A DNA stretch of 64,000 bases from Hormiphora californensis. Lineage: Eukaryota > Ctenophora > Tentaculata > Cydippida > Pleurobrachiidae. The stretch is taken from contig CM035352.1 of the NCBI GenBank assembly GCA_020137815.1, positions 8,300,416 through 8,364,415 on the forward strand, given 5' to 3'. A model generated the notes under the pieces. It did no database searches and had not been told where the DNA came from. It saw only the letters and a list, made by a program, of their open reading frames with translations. Below are positions 1 to 12,073 of this stretch, piece by piece; the first letter of the stretch is position 1, and each line of letters starts with the position of its first letter. Position numbers and translations under genes: made by a program.

Positions 1-438
1 GTGCACTGGTGATATCAGATTGCATGAAAAGTAATTCAAACAAATATAGCGCGAGAACATTCTCTCCCTCTTCATCTATTTCCATTCTATTTCTGGCTCC
101 CTCTTTCCATCTCTCCCTCTCTCGTTCTCTCTTCTCTCTCTATCTCCCTCGACAGTCGGCAATTCTCTCTCTCTCCCGTTCCTACATCTCAAGATCTCCT
201 GGCATCAATTGCATGAATGACCAGGCCTGTGTCAAGCTAATCCCCTAGCAGCTGTATAATTGCTATCAGTGGTCGCTAAAGAATACAGCTCACATGCAAA
301 CCGAGTGTGTGAATGTGGAGAGGAGATATAAACGGAGAAAGTAGTCAGCCACGACGTTTTATAACACAATATCGAACCGTATTCATACAGTTATAACCAT
401 GCGAGACGGAATATGCTGCTGAGCTCTGCAGAGAGAAC
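1..438. other. No gene seen; pyrimidine-rich tract
   Basis: About 60-190 is CT-rich low-complexity DNA. The only open frame here is built from that tract and has no recognisable protein features. I see no gene. Confidence 0.5.
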
Positions 439-1318
439 TACCGTGTGGGGCAATAAAAATGCCCCCCCAAGTCTACCATAGTTCCAGATATGGTGGAGCG
501 CTAAAATTTGGTTCAGTAACTCTATGAGACAAATAAATAACTTGACCAAAATTTCAGACCTCTAGCTCAAAATTTATTTTTTTGATCGGAATGAACATTG
601 TCATTCATTCCAGGAAAAAATATTTTCCGGTTCAAAATTTAACCAATTATGTTTGGCTATCGATTAGCTTTCCAATGTGACCAAGATCAGCTAAATTGGA
701 CAACCACAAGAGACACAGTGTCATGTTTCTTAAAGTTAGTCAGGTCATGTGATCTTCACTGAATCGTTGATCGTATTCAGTATTACGAATTGGTATAAGT
801 GGTAGAGAATCACGTATCACATCTGCTAATGAGGGATGAAGATGCTGATTGGTCATGAGATCTGTAGCTCTTTGATAAATGTCCTCTTTCCTCGAATCAC
901 ATCACCCTGTATTGGTACACATACCCAATTAGCGACCATGATACGAGATTCCTTTGCCCCTTGGCCCGATTAGCAATCCGGGAAACTCAACGATTCGGTG
1001 AAGATCACATGACCTGACTAACTTAAAGCAACATGACACTGTGTCTCTTGTGTTTGTCCAATTTAGCTGATCTTGGTCCCATTGGAAAGCAAATCGATAG
1101 CCAAACATAATTAGTTAAATTTTGGACCGGAAAATATTTTTTCCTGGAATGAATGACAATGTTCATTCCGATCAAAAAAATGAATTTTGAGCTAGAGGTC
1201 TGAAATTTTGGTCAAGTTATTTATTTGTCTCATAGAGTTACTGTACCAAATTTTAGCGCTCCACCATATCTGGAACTATGGTAGACTTGGGGGGGCATTT
1301 TTATTGCCCCACACGGTA
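439..1318. mobile_element. Foldback (palindromic) element with TA flanks, family B
   Basis: The left arm (441 to about 773) is repeated as its reverse complement at about 987-1316 with only scattered mismatches, leaving a central spacer of about 210 bases. The tips begin CCGTGTGGGGCAATAAAAA and are flanked by TA on both sides, as expected for a TA target duplication of Tc1/mariner-type elements. No transposase frame is inside, so this is a non-autonomous MITE. Its tips closely resemble those of the element at 56000-56983 although the interiors differ. Confidence 0.85.
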
Positions 1319-1563
1319 TAAACATTCAACACACCTCCGATCCAATGGGACATTTTATCATGCGACGTCCTGTAGTATTCCTGTATTTCATCCTGGCTGA
1401 GCCAGTTTATCCACTTGAGAGCGGAGGAGGGAGTTATAGGGCCTTCTTGGCAGTGGAAACAGCTCATTTGAACCATCGTGAGACATGAGTTTTTCTTTTC
1501 TCTTTCGCCTTAAATAAACAACATCGCTTCGCCATACGCCTATCAAAACTAAAGATGGGGAAG

Positions 1564-1587
1564 AGAAAAATAGAGAGAGGGGAGAGA

Positions 1588-1631
<44 letters not shown>

Positions 1632-1681
1632 AAGAGAGGAGAGAGAGAGCGAGAAGACTATCGAGCGCTACGATCTGCTCT

Positions 1682-1713
<32 letters not shown>

Positions 1714-1760
1714 GCGATCTCTTCGTATCTCTACTCGCTCGCGCTCCGCTCTCTTCTCGC
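1564..1760. repeat. GA/CT microsatellite, compound
   Basis: A purine-rich (GA)n block to about 1660 is followed by a (CT)n block from about 1680. The two halves are roughly complementary, so the tract could fold back. Open frames across it are artefacts of the dinucleotide. The rest of 1319-2071 shows no gene. Confidence 0.9.
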
Positions 1761-2071
1761 TCTTTCCTTCGTCTTCTGCTAGTCTTTCGGAGGGGTTTAG
1801 GAGCAAGAAACAAAGATCGCATGACATGTGAGGGGTTGAGAAAGGGAAAGGGAATGTTAAAGTTAATGGAATGCAGAATCAGGGAAACGCTACGGATTTT
1901 AAAACAAAGAGTAAAATTTCTTATAAACGGAAAAGAGAAAATCTTTGCATATATGACTATTTTTGCTCTGAGTAAAAAGTTTTAAAAATCTGTTTGTTTT
2001 ATTAAAAGAGGGTCAATATATAATATGGGGAGCTGCTACTGGTAGACGCTGCTACCAAGTAGTTAGGAAGG

Positions 2072-4520
2072 TTAGTAATCACATGCAGTCTCATCATCCT
2101 TCAATAGCAGCTTGGATACCACATAGCCAATAACGTAGGAAGCGGCACACGCAATTGCACCCATCACCAGCACTTTGACGCCAGCAGTGGTCAAATTCTC
2201 CGAGGCAAACCGACCCTGGAAATATAGAAATTGAAACTCAATCAAGTATCGAGTGACAAGTATCAACCATTAACTCCGCCAAATCTACTGTGTGTTCCTT
2301 CGACTCCAATCCATTTCATAAGTATCAACTACACTTTAGAATCGGGCCAATTCCTTTTGGATAAATATCCGTCCAAGGGTATCTCATCAAGGGTCCTTAC
2401 TATCATACTGACAGACATTGCAGCAATAGTAGACCTGTATGTCTTACCTTAATCACACCAGGAAGGAAGAGAGTGATGTCTTACCTTAATCACACCAAGA
2501 AGGAAGAGAGTGATGTCTTACCTTAATCACACCAAGGAGGAAGAGAGTGATGTCTTACCTTAATCACACCGAGGAGCAAGAGAGTGATGTCTTACCTTAA
2601 TCACACCAAGGAGGAAGAGAGTGATGTCTTACTTTAATCACACCAAGAAGGAAGAGAGTGATGTCTTACCTTTATCACACCGAGGAGGAAGAGAGTGATG
2701 TCTTACCTTAATCACACCAAGGAGGAAGAGAGTGATGTCTTACCTTAATCACACCAAGGAGGAAGAGAGTGATGTCTTACCTTAATCACACCGAGGAGCA
2801 AGAGAGTGATGTCTTACCTTAATCACACCAAGGAGGAAGAGGGTGATGTCTTACCTTAATCACACCAAGAAGGAAGAGAGTGATGTCTTACCTTTATCAC
2901 ACCAAGGAGGGAGAGAGTGATGTCTTACCTTAATCACACCGAGGAGGAAGAGGGTGATGGCAGTAAAAACACAGCTGATGGGAAAGGCAAGGTTTACCAT
3001 TCCCCGGCCCCCGTTGAATGTGTTCCACGGTATAAAACCACACAGGATGTAGGAGAGAAGGGGAACCAGGCCAAAACAACAGAAAGAGAGGAATGTTACA
3101 AAACCTAGGGTGCAAGAAAGTGGTAAAATGGGGGTAGGTTGGGGGAACTGATCCTGACTAGTTGGCATCTGAGAGTGGTCAAATTTAATCTTGGAAGGTG
3201 TTGCCTCTAAGGCATATAAGCTAAGGTTTAACGTGTCCCTATCTCCCTCTTTAGGTACAGTGCGAATAGAATTGAGTATTGAGATAAGATATGTTTGGGC
3301 ACGAAGCCATTATTTAGCTCACAATGCATTTTATTCCATAAAATGATACAGAGTAAGCACGCTCTGTGAGGGTTCGGCAGAGCAAGAAACCATTGAAAGT
3401 TTAGTGCGTGCTACTTGACAGGATGATATCAATACTTTTATTGAGGGATTGACTAACTAATAACTATGTGCACTACTTGATCTAGCTATGTGTTATACCT
3501 CACAATATGTATATACAATGTGCACTACATGATATCAATACTTTTATTGAGGGATTGAATACTATGTGCACTACTTGATCTCAATACCTTGCTTGCTGGG
3601 TTTCTCGTCCTCGTCAATGGGCATGAATCCCAGCTCATAGTACATCATCTGGTCCATAAAGAGGTCAGGGTACTTGGCAGTGGTCCTCATTATGGCAGTT
3701 GCATCCTCCCTGCTAACACCCTGTTCCTCTAACAGCTCTATCATCTCCTGAATCTCCCCCTCCTGGTTGTTATCAAACTCCCTGTGTGGTGGTGGCATGG
3801 TGTGTTAGTGTAGTTGCTATAATAATATTATTCCCAGGGGCCAGGGTGTTGGGGGTGATCTCTCCCTCCTGGTTGTTGTCAAACTCCCTGTGTAGTGGTT
3901 TGTTAGTGTAGTTGCTATACCGAGGGGGGTAATAGAGTCTCCATCAGGGGTCAGGAGTTCACCACCATCTCAACTGCTCTTGTCAAAGCAAATAAGAAAT
4001 GATGTATTATATTATTAACATATTGATATCAACACGAATTACCATTTTTCTCGTTTGTACTCCGTCATCTGGTGTTCTCTGTCCGCCATTGTGCTCAGAT
4101 AGTCTCCCATGCCCATAGAGATTGCATCTCCAACGAGGTTACTGAAGCCCAGAACCAGCGCGTAGAGAGGATTGAAACTCCCGCCCTCAATGGAACAAAT
4201 CACAACAAATGTGGAGATGATCCCATCCAAACCTCCGTAGATAATGCTCTTGATGAACTGCCCCTGAGATCTGAGGGAGACACAAGTCGTAAGATATATA
4301 TATCCAAAAACTATATCATTATATGTGCATTTAGTGGGATTATATAACGAGTGTGAACAATATATTGTTCACACTTGTATACAAATCTGCCTGACATTTT
4401 GTGTTTTTCCTCCGCAAAATCACAGGGACAATCGTCGTGGGTTTTCTTGGAAAGTGCCACATCTTTAGTTTGGAAACTCTCTTTGACAAGTTGCTGTCTC
4501 TTTCCCTCTTCGCCTGACAT
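2072..4520 (-). CDS. VIT1/CCC1-family vacuolar iron/manganese transporter, 5 exons
   Basis: Predicted membrane transporter of the VIT1/CCC1 family, which moves Fe2+ or Mn2+ into vacuole-like compartments. Exons on the minus strand: 4383-4520, 4043-4263, 3588-3781, 2929-3104, 2072-2215. All junctions are GT-AG and phases agree, giving about 290 residues against about 250 for typical members. Exon 2 holds the family signature: a GGLDGIISTFVVI helix followed by GFSNLVGDAISMGMGDYLS. Exon 3 carries the acidic cytosolic metal-binding helix region (EEQGVSREDA, then KYPDLFMDQMM). Exons 4 and 5 hold the last hydrophobic helices. The N-terminal exon is the least certain because it has no family signature and a weak donor (GTATAC). 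Exon 4 ends inside a minisatellite that repeats its splice donor. Iron versus manganese specificity cannot be told. Confidence 0.85.
2441..2958 (-). repeat. 37-bp minisatellite copying an exon end plus its 5' splice site
   Basis: There are 14 copies at exactly 37-bp spacing (landmark GTCTTACC at 2441 to 2922). On the gene strand each unit reads as the end of VIT exon 4 (LFLLGVIK) followed by the donor GTAAGACATCA. The rightmost copy is the genuine exon-intron border (donor at 2928). The other 13 lie in intron 4 and carry the same donor word. Units vary at a few sites (AAGGAG, GAGGAG or AAGAAG; TTAATC or TTTATC). Confidence 0.95.
3857..3899 (-). repeat. Copy of an exon start and its 3' splice site
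   Basis: This is a diverged copy of 3750-3792, the first bases of VIT exon 3 plus the acceptor region. It sits about 100 bp upstream of the real acceptor (3781) on the gene strand, so a second acceptor-like site lies in intron 2. It was probably made by local duplication. Confidence 0.7.
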
Positions 4521-5019
4521 TCTACAAAGAGTCGCATTACTTGTGTTATCTCGAATGACTGTCCTGACTGACTCTGAACAGCGTAATAGCTGCTATCATA
4601 TGGCAGGGGGTGAACCGCCGCATTGTGTATGGTCGTGCTCGCTTCCATTCTTTATACATATTCAAAAGGCACTCGCCACTCTTTTAACATGTTTGTGCAC
4701 TCAGCACACTCACTTAATTTCAACAAATACAAATACAATTATAAGTTATATCCGCTTTTGGGCTTATGCATTGTTAGTGCTAGGAGAACGCCGTTTCAAT
4801 CAGTCGATTGAAGCAACGCACCCACCACTAACAAGCCTTCTAAAGCGGCAACTGAGCTCAGGCTTCCCGCTTCATGAATGCAAATGCAGCAAACCAGCAA
4901 TGCGGGTTTTTGATTCAAAAACTTAATGACTAATGTTAGGTTGGGTGGAAACCTCCCGGCTCCCAGCCTAGGTTTTTAAGACTTTCGAAGGGTTTTCAAG
5001 TGCTTGGCATACGTTGCAG

Positions 5020-5531
5020 GCCCCTTATAATATAATATAAGGGGCCTGGAGGGAATACCGCGCTGGGGGGGAATACATAATCAATCATATCTCCGGTTCC
5101 AGATAAGGTACAGAAATCGTTTTGGTAGCGTTGGAAAGAGGAAGATAACAGCTTTCAAATGCAACCGGTTTCAGGTCTCTATCTTATCAGGAACAGGAGA
5201 TATGAACGAAACTCCGCAAAATCGAGTGCGGTAAAATAAAAAATTCGAGATTTTAATTCAAATTTGAAACAAAAGTGTCCCTGCAGGGACCTGTGACGTC
5301 ACTTTTTGAAAACAACCAATCTTTGAACGGCTATTGCTCAGCCTCCTGAAGTCCAATTAACTTCTCTCAAAAACAGCAAGGTAGATAATTGTCAGATCTA
5401 ACAACTGGTGAAAGAATCAAGTCAAACGGACTTCAGGGGCCAAAGTTATAAGCACCGCCGTTTTTTCGCTCGCAAAGTTATTTTCGACTCTGGCCAGATC
5501 TGGCCAAACGCGCGCGCGGCATTCCCTCCAG
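5020..5531. mobile_element. Inverted-repeat element with adjacent small palindrome
   Basis: A 31-base palindrome (5020-5050, ends AGGCCCCTTATA) abuts an element whose ends GGAGGGAATACCGCGC (about 5051) and its complement (about 5530) face each other. Inside are a module starting ATCTCCGGTTCC (5090) and its partner in opposite orientation (about 5175-5210). No protein is encoded. The rest of the 4521-6258 spacer between the VIT and GID4 genes shows nothing I recognise. Confidence 0.6.
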
Positions 5532-6258
5532 TCCCCTCGTTGCGGGGGTGCGCGCATGAGGGGGCTGCAGCGCATTCCAATTCAAGTGCTGATTTTGAAA
5601 AGTTGGGCAACCCGAAAGAAAATTTTCATCATTTTTTTTCCTTCAAAAACCTCGTCCCAAGCGCGCAGCGCGCCAACAAAGATGCAGTGTAATTATCTCA
5701 AATTGGCCGCTGCGGCCCCAGATCACTCAAATTAACGGAACAATTAATTTGAAAAATGGTTTCTCCCGACCCGGACCATCCTGGTAAAACTAAAATCGTG
5801 GTCCGACAGTTATATAACGATCGGACCAATAATGTACTTTTGCAACTTGCAATGTTATCGAAAACAATAAAAATCAATAGTTTCTGTTGTTTTAGAAATA
5901 AAATCCGCATAAATTGAATACACATATCTTACATAAAACAGTTAAAATTCAGAAACATTCCCCTCTTTAAATCCAACAACTTATAATTCCATCTAATATC
6001 TATCACTATGTTTCACATCAGCATCTTTCTAATTCTAGTTGTATGGCGGGGGTTCCATTTATATGTAAATGCAAAAATAACTCAAAATATAATAATACCG
6101 CTTGCTGCATAATAAACTCACTTCACACACATTTGATATAACATCAACACGACAACGCATTTATGGGCCTTTTTGTATCTCGGATGAATAGATAGAAAAA
6201 TAAACAGACCTGGACACTCTCTTCCCACTCTCCCTCATAGTCATAGCTGAATGTGTTT

Positions 6259-9200
6259 TTATCTAAACTCAAAGACCTGATAAGAGTCCTGGGCGACGTG
6301 GTGAAGGGTGAGAGATTGGAACATCTCACTGTGCCGGTGGTAGTAGAACCCATCAATTCGAGCAGTGCTCTTTTGGAAGCAAATGTAGTAAAATCCATCG
6401 AAACTCGCACCTTGGATGTATGTTATCTTGTGATCAGGTACCAAGAAATGTTCCTGAGGGATGGAATTAGCTATTAGATGTGAAAATTATGTTAATTAAT
6501 CAGCAATGAAGCAACTCGAAATTCTGGCTGAATGTAATCGTACCTTCCATCTCATATAAACGAAATCAGATTCCGCCACACGAGTGTAGTCAAAGTTGTC
6601 GTCATTAAAGGACTCCGCAAATTGAAGGAAGGATGGGAACTTAGACTGAAATGTACACATTGTTTAGACATTTAATTATTCTGACATTCCTCATTGAATT
6701 TTTCATTGCCCGACGACTGAAGTTCTGGCAATATCAGGGGATAGAGTGCGCGCGAGTGACACCCAGCTCGCGCGAGATCTTCTTGATGTCGGTCACGGCG
6801 CGTTACAACCATATCTCCAGTTACAACTATTTTTGGCGTACAACCAGACACAGGAGAGACAGAAGAGAGGCGGAAGGTTCCAGAGAGAGAGAGAGAGAGA
6901 GAGAGAGGTGGATCTGTTACTACAGACAGTGTGTCATACTAACCCAGTGATCTTGATCCACTGATAGCTTCGTCTCCTGCAATGAAAATCTGTCAGATCT
7001 AAATTAACCAACAGCCGATACAATTATAATACAGCTGGTATTTTTCTAATAAATTCGAGTCATTTAGAACAACAACTCACCCATTTACGAGTAAGGAAGG
7101 GATGTTTGTTGCCGATGATCTCTCCCTCAAAATATGTCGTCAAAGTAGGATACTCCTGAAGCAAGCAGTTTATTAGACGCTAATTTCAGTGATAAGATAT
7201 AACATGCAATGCAATGTTGGGCCCTCACATTTCTGTGCAGGAGAGGGAGGGAAACAGAGATCGAGAGATTGAGAGAGGTGGGGGGGGGGGGAGACAGCGA
7301 GAAAAAAGAGAGGGAAATGTAATGATTGACGGAGAGCTAGAGAGAAAGGGATGGAGAGAAATGGAAAAAATAGAGAGGCCTCGTTGGGTTTATTATCGGA
7401 CAACACTCAACTGTTTGAATACAACATGTGGGATTGGTAGGGGAGCCGGGAGAGTTGCCTTGCCCGGCCCTTTTTCACCAAGCCCATAAATCTAAAGGAG
7501 GGCTAGAACACAACGAGGGGAGACTTGTAAAACTACACACCTTGGTAAGTCCATATATTTTCAGGTACCCACACAGGAAATCGTTATCCTCGTCTACGTG
7601 CTGGTAGGGATAGATAGGGTGAGAGAGAAATTGTGGACTATAATAGGGTTGTGATTCCTTCTATCAGGGTACCACAAACTACAAGGAAGCACTGAATTGT
7701 GAATGTACAATAGGATGGAAAGGACAGTTCCATGAACAAGTAGTGATATAATTGCTGTGTACTGTGTAGTGATATAATTGCTGTGTGTAATTACTAATAC
7801 GGCTACCGAATTACTCTAGATCACTGCACTGGCAAGCGCAAAGGTTGCCATTCCCCCTCCCCCCAAAAGCGCCGCCAGAAACGCAGTTATACGTTTTATG
7901 GGTGTTTTGCCTGAAAATCCATATTTCAGAAGGCTATAGCGTGGCTCCCTTTCATCCGTTTGACTTGAAAATTGGAATGTATACCCGGCTTGGAATCTTT
8001 GACTCAAGTATAAAATTTCAAGTCTCTATCTCATCTGGAACCGAAGTTACAGACAGGTCCCATTTGCCCTAGATTCAGTGTAACACATATGCACGCGCGT
8101 AGGAGAGACGCTTTTTATAAACCATATTCACGCCAAACAAAAAGAGATAGAAACTTCTCGTTTTTACAGCTGGTAGATCTACTGGATGTGTGTGCATTAG
8201 TCGATGTGAGGTCCCTTTTCATCACCAGGAACGTCCTACAGAACGTCTTAAAGTCGTCATTTTTCAGACTCTGACTAAAATTCTTTGAGCTCATTTTACA
8301 GCCTGAAGACGGATTCTAATCGAAAGTCGAAGGCTATATCATGGAAAGAGAATTGTCTGAACTTTCAGAAACTATATTGCGAATTTTCAAAACTAGACGT
8401 ATAAGGGTCTTAAAACGCGTCTAAAGTGTTATGACTGTTTAAAAATAGATATGACGATATGGGTTTTCTCGCCATAGCAGACACAAATCTTATCCAATCA
8501 ATCTCAAACTTGGTCAGTATCTTCATCTAGGTAATCCCGATGATACGACGTCATCGTTATGACGTCATAACGTCGTGACGTCATTTTATGACGTCAAAAT
8601 GACGTCAAAAATGAAAATTTTGCAATTTCGCGATTCCATCCTCTCCGTACCTGTTCTACTACATGTAAATGGATAAAAAATCCCAAAAATGATGCAAATT
8701 ATACCAAAACTAATTGAAATTAGTAGGCCGGAAAGGTTGCCCTATGATCTGAGCTACCTTTGGCACCAGTACATTCCCTTTTAAAGATAGAAGAAGCATC
8801 TGTTATACCCTGTCTGTACCCCGTGAATGTTACGGTGGCAAAGGTAGCTCAAATCATAGGGCAACCTTTCCGGCCTACTAATTTCAATTAGTTTTGGTAT
8901 AATATTACTATATATATATGTCTCCCTCTCTGCCTCTCTCTCTGTGTCTCTCTGTCCCTCTATCGCTGAGCTGTATCTCTGCTCTCTTTTTATACACACA
9001 ACCCTCACAGACATACACCCTGACAGACAAACACCGTTACTATCACAACTTCCTGATTTCACCACTCTCAAGGCACAATGTACAGTGTCTGAGATTTGCT
9101 GAAATTTACCTATAATTGAGTTGCGACCTGATGCTGTTAATTGCCAACTGGCAACTTTGAGTCACGATGACCCCAGTGGCTTGTTTTCTAAAATTTGTGA

Positions 9201-10148
9201 GTGTCTGTGACTGTATGTGTGTAAGTGTCTGTGTGGTCGTGTGTGTGACCTATCTGTATTCTGTATGACATATCTGTGTGAGTGTGTGTGTGTGAGTGTG
9301 TGTGTATAACAATGTAACAAGCCGACTTCATGTGTTCCCAACAGAACACATGCCGTTACGTAAGATGCGAGCTGGTCATGTGAGCACATAACAGGACAAT
9401 ATGTAACAACATCTTCATCAGCCTCAAATTAATTTCAACACAAGTTAATTTGAGGCTGATGAAGATGTTGTCACATCGAAACTATTCTGAACAATAAAAT
9501 CACCACGTTTTCCTTTGACCACCTCCAAGCCGGAAGGAGCAATATGTACATTGTACATTCACAACGAACCATATACATTTCCAAATCTGGCAGTAATTCA
9601 ATGTTTAGTGTTTGTGTGTAACACAATTAGCCCGCTAAATTTACCAACCTTCTGCTGAAACCACGAAAAGTATTATTACACACACGCACACAGACTTGAT
9701 AACGACACTGCCCACTGGACACATGGAATTATAGTAATTATAGAAAATGTAACAATTATTAAACAAACATTCAACCACAACAAACACACGTATTGCCACT
9801 AATCACTATGATGATATACCACATGTGTAACACCATGTTACAAATATTTATTAACAGGTAACAAAATTATATGATAAACAGCTAAACATGATAAATTCGG
9901 TATAATATAACAGGTATAACTATGATATTATTCTGGCATGTACAATTATATAAAAACAATAATTATTCTCCAATTACCTGTAGGACAACTTCAACCTCGT
10001 ATTTAGTGCCTTGACTGCGTTGTTCTCCTTTGAATATGCTGCCTGAATGGAGGAGGGAGGGTGCAACCCCTGGTTGTTTTGTCTTGATTTCCTTTTCTCT
10101 CCTGGTCGATCCTGACGACATCCTCCTCCTTTTCTCCGTTACTGGCAT
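6259..10148 (-). CDS. GID4: GID4, substrate receptor of the CTLH/GID E3 ubiquitin ligase, 6 exons
   Basis: GID4 (VID24 family) binds proline-type N-degrons and presents proteins to the GID/CTLH ubiquitin ligase in the cytosol. Exons (minus): 9978-10148, 7541-7600, 7081-7155, 6944-6976, 6544-6645, 6259-6453. All borders are GT-AG, in phase 0, and join to 211 residues. The family core is unmistakable: SGSIFKGEQ and [11 protein letters not shown], then [81 protein letters not shown], and a terminal YQVFEFR. Human GID4 is longer at its low-complexity N-terminus; here the protein starts just before the core. A downstream ATG (MSSGS) is an alternative start. Intron 1 (7601-9977) is filled with repeats. 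Confidence 0.93.
8262..8660. repeat. Dispersed repeat, copy 1, with clustered TGACGTCA words
   Basis: It is alignable by eye with about 11200-11465 (shared phrases GGAAAGAGAAT, AAATCTTATCCAATC, AAACTTGGTC). Around 8547-8612 it contains four perfect TGACGTCA octamers and one partial. It lies inside GID4 intron 1 and has no open frame of interest. Confidence 0.65.
8699..8902. mobile_element. Small MITE with 69-bp terminal inverted repeats
   Basis: The arms 8699-8767 and 8834-8902 are near-perfect reverse complements (tips TTATACCAAAACTAATTG) around a 66-bp centre. TATA words at both tips suggest insertion at a TA or TATA target. It is in GID4 intron 1. Confidence 0.8.
9190..9310. repeat. TG-rich microsatellite
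   Basis: Interrupted (TG)n/(TGTGAG)n tract in GID4 intron 1. The frames across it are repeat artefacts. Confidence 0.7.
9406..9471. repeat. 66-bp hairpin palindrome
   Basis: Two 27-base arms (ACAACATCTTCATCAGCCTC and its complement) flank a 12-base loop. They are perfectly complementary. It is either a tiny foldback element or the stub of one. Confidence 0.85.
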
Positions 10149-10592
10149 CAGCTATAATACTACAGGGTGTATTAGTACAACTGGCATCAGCTATAATACT
10201 ATGGTCTATTATGTAGTACAACTTATTGTAAACCTCGTGTGAAATATCTAACTAAACATATCTTACAGAAGAGAGAAAGTCTCTAGTACTGTCTTCGACC
10301 GAAAAGGGCCCGTCGCTCACTTTCTGTCACAATTCATAGTGTGTGATGTGAGCCACAGAGAGCAATATGGCTTGCTCTCTGCGGCTCACATCACGCATCG
10401 AGAATGCGACACTGAACGTAAGCCGAGAGAGGAAATGTGATTTACTTGGATGCCAAAAATCTCTCAAAGGGAGAGAGAAAGAGATCACGGAACTCGGAAG
10501 CAATATTGAGGGATGTTATTCGACTTGTGACGACTGACGACGATTTTAGGGTAGTCGTCGGTGGACGGTGAACCAAGTTTGGGCCCTTTTCG
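10149..10592. mobile_element. GID4 upstream spacer with inverted-repeat element
   Basis: Just upstream of the GID4 start, the phrase CTGGCATCAGCTATAATACT occurs twice (10142 and 10181). From 10299 an element bounded by CGAAAAGGGCCC and its complement (ending about 10592) encloses a hairpin at 10338-10400 with the stem GTGATGTGAGCC. No promoter motif could be fixed. Confidence 0.55.
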
Positions 10593-10821
10593 TATTACAA
10601 TAAGTCCATTTTTTTAAATTGTTGACAGGGTCGGTGAACGGCTGCCATAATTTTTACGTTTTTACGAAAACCATCATGAAGAGCCAGGGGGGCGATTATT
10701 ATTATCATTAAATCTATATTGTATACATTGGCAAAATCAACATACACACACTCCTTTTTGTGAGCAAAATAGGATTATCATATAGATTCTCGATTATATA
10801 GATGAGTAGATTAGCACTATG

Positions 10822-10976
10822 TAAAGTCGGATTTTTTGAAGTTGTCACCCCAAAATGACCGCGCATGTGAAATTTATCAATTTTGACGCGCACACCACAC
10901 GTTAACATGTGATGTGACGCGCAAAAACATTCCGCGCACGAGAAGGGGGGTGACAACTTCAAAAAATCCGACTTTA
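10822..10976. mobile_element. MITE family A, complete 155-bp copy
   Basis: The tips TAAAGTCGGATTTTTTGAA and its exact complement are flanked by (and include) TA. The arms run on as AGTTGTCACCCC. It shares these tips with 11849-12073, 16815-16861 and 54936-55209. Confidence 0.85.
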
Positions 10977-11199
10977 CTAGAACTATATAGATAGCCTTAT
11001 AAAATATAAAACGTATAAAATCCATATAATAATTTCCAAAATGTTAGTCCGATAATTGTTTTCTCCCTACTCCTCCTACAGTTTTTGAGCTAGACCCCTG
11101 AAAATTTGTACACTGGTACTTTGGACCAAGGCGGATGTAAGTACGGGCTCAGATTTTTGATCCGATCTTTACAGCAGTGACGTCACGGGGTGACGTCAT

Positions 11200-11465
11200 T
11201 GCGACAAAAAGACTTACATTTTTCAAACGCTTCTAAGACCCTGAAAACGGCTCTAAATCAAAAAACTAACGCAATAGTGGGGAAAGAGAATCGTTTGAAC
11301 TTCATTTTACTTCATAGCGATTTCCCGTAACTCAATGTTTAAGGGTCGTAAATCGCGTCGGGAAAGTTAAAAATGCCAAAAATGCGATATTTTTCACCGT
11401 AGCCACCCAAAATCTTATCCAATCGATATGAAACTTGGTCGGTATGTGAATTTTAATGTCCTTTG
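11200..11465. repeat. Dispersed repeat, copy 2 (of 8262-8660)
   Basis: This is a diverged copy of the repeat in GID4 intron 1, including AAATCTTATCCAATC and AAACTTGGTC. Two TGACGTCA or TGACGTCAC words lie just upstream (about 11176-11200). No coding content. Confidence 0.6.
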
Positions 11466-11848
11466 GCCAGGGGTTCCCGGAAAACGGATTGGCAAGATGA
11501 GAACTGACCGGAGTTCTTATAATTCTAAATTCATGAATTTGGAATTTTTCGTCGACTTTTTTTGGCGACATAAAACGCGAGGAAATTTTCAATGAATTTT
11601 AAAATTTTACACTGCGCGCGTAATTCTAGGTTCCGCGCGCGGCGTAAAAAAGCAGCGCTTTTTTGGAAAAATTCGCGCGTTACAGTAAATGATTTACCAA
11701 TTACCATTTACCAGGTCACGGGTTCCCAGCAAACGGGTACTCTAGTAGTGATTAAAGTTAATTAATTAAATTAAATTGAGATTAAAGTGATAAGATAAGA
11801 ATAAATTAAAGTGTGATTAAAGTGATAAGAGAAGAATAAGTTAAAGAG

Positions 11849-12073
11849 TAAAGTCGGATTTTTTGAAACTGTCACCCCCCTGAAATAACAAAATTAACAT
11901 ATCTCCGGTTCCTGATAAGATAGAAGCTTGAAATTTGGAGGTTTGGAAGAACTTAGCAAGATCTTTATAACTTCCAAATTTCAAGTCTCTATCTCATCAG
12001 GAACCGGACTTATGGTCATTTAAAGAAATTTGAAAACTCAGGGGGGGTGACAGTTTCAAAAAATCCGAGATTA
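11849..12073. mobile_element. MITE family A, 225-bp copy containing the ATCTCCGGTTCC module
   Basis: The tip AAGTCGGATTTTTTGAAAC and its complement are flanked by TA. The interior is itself an inverted pair of the module ATCTCCGGTTCCTGATAAGA (about 11900 and 11978-12010), so it is a nested palindrome. Confidence 0.8.

Noticed and set aside
1549-1831. Ser/Leu- or Arg/Glu-rich frames over GA/CT tracts here and at other microsatellites
   Set aside because: Dinucleotide repeats give long open frames with no homology.
4375-4926. 183-codon plus-strand frame
   Set aside because: It overlaps the antisense of VIT exon 1, lacks domain features and has no matching splice context.
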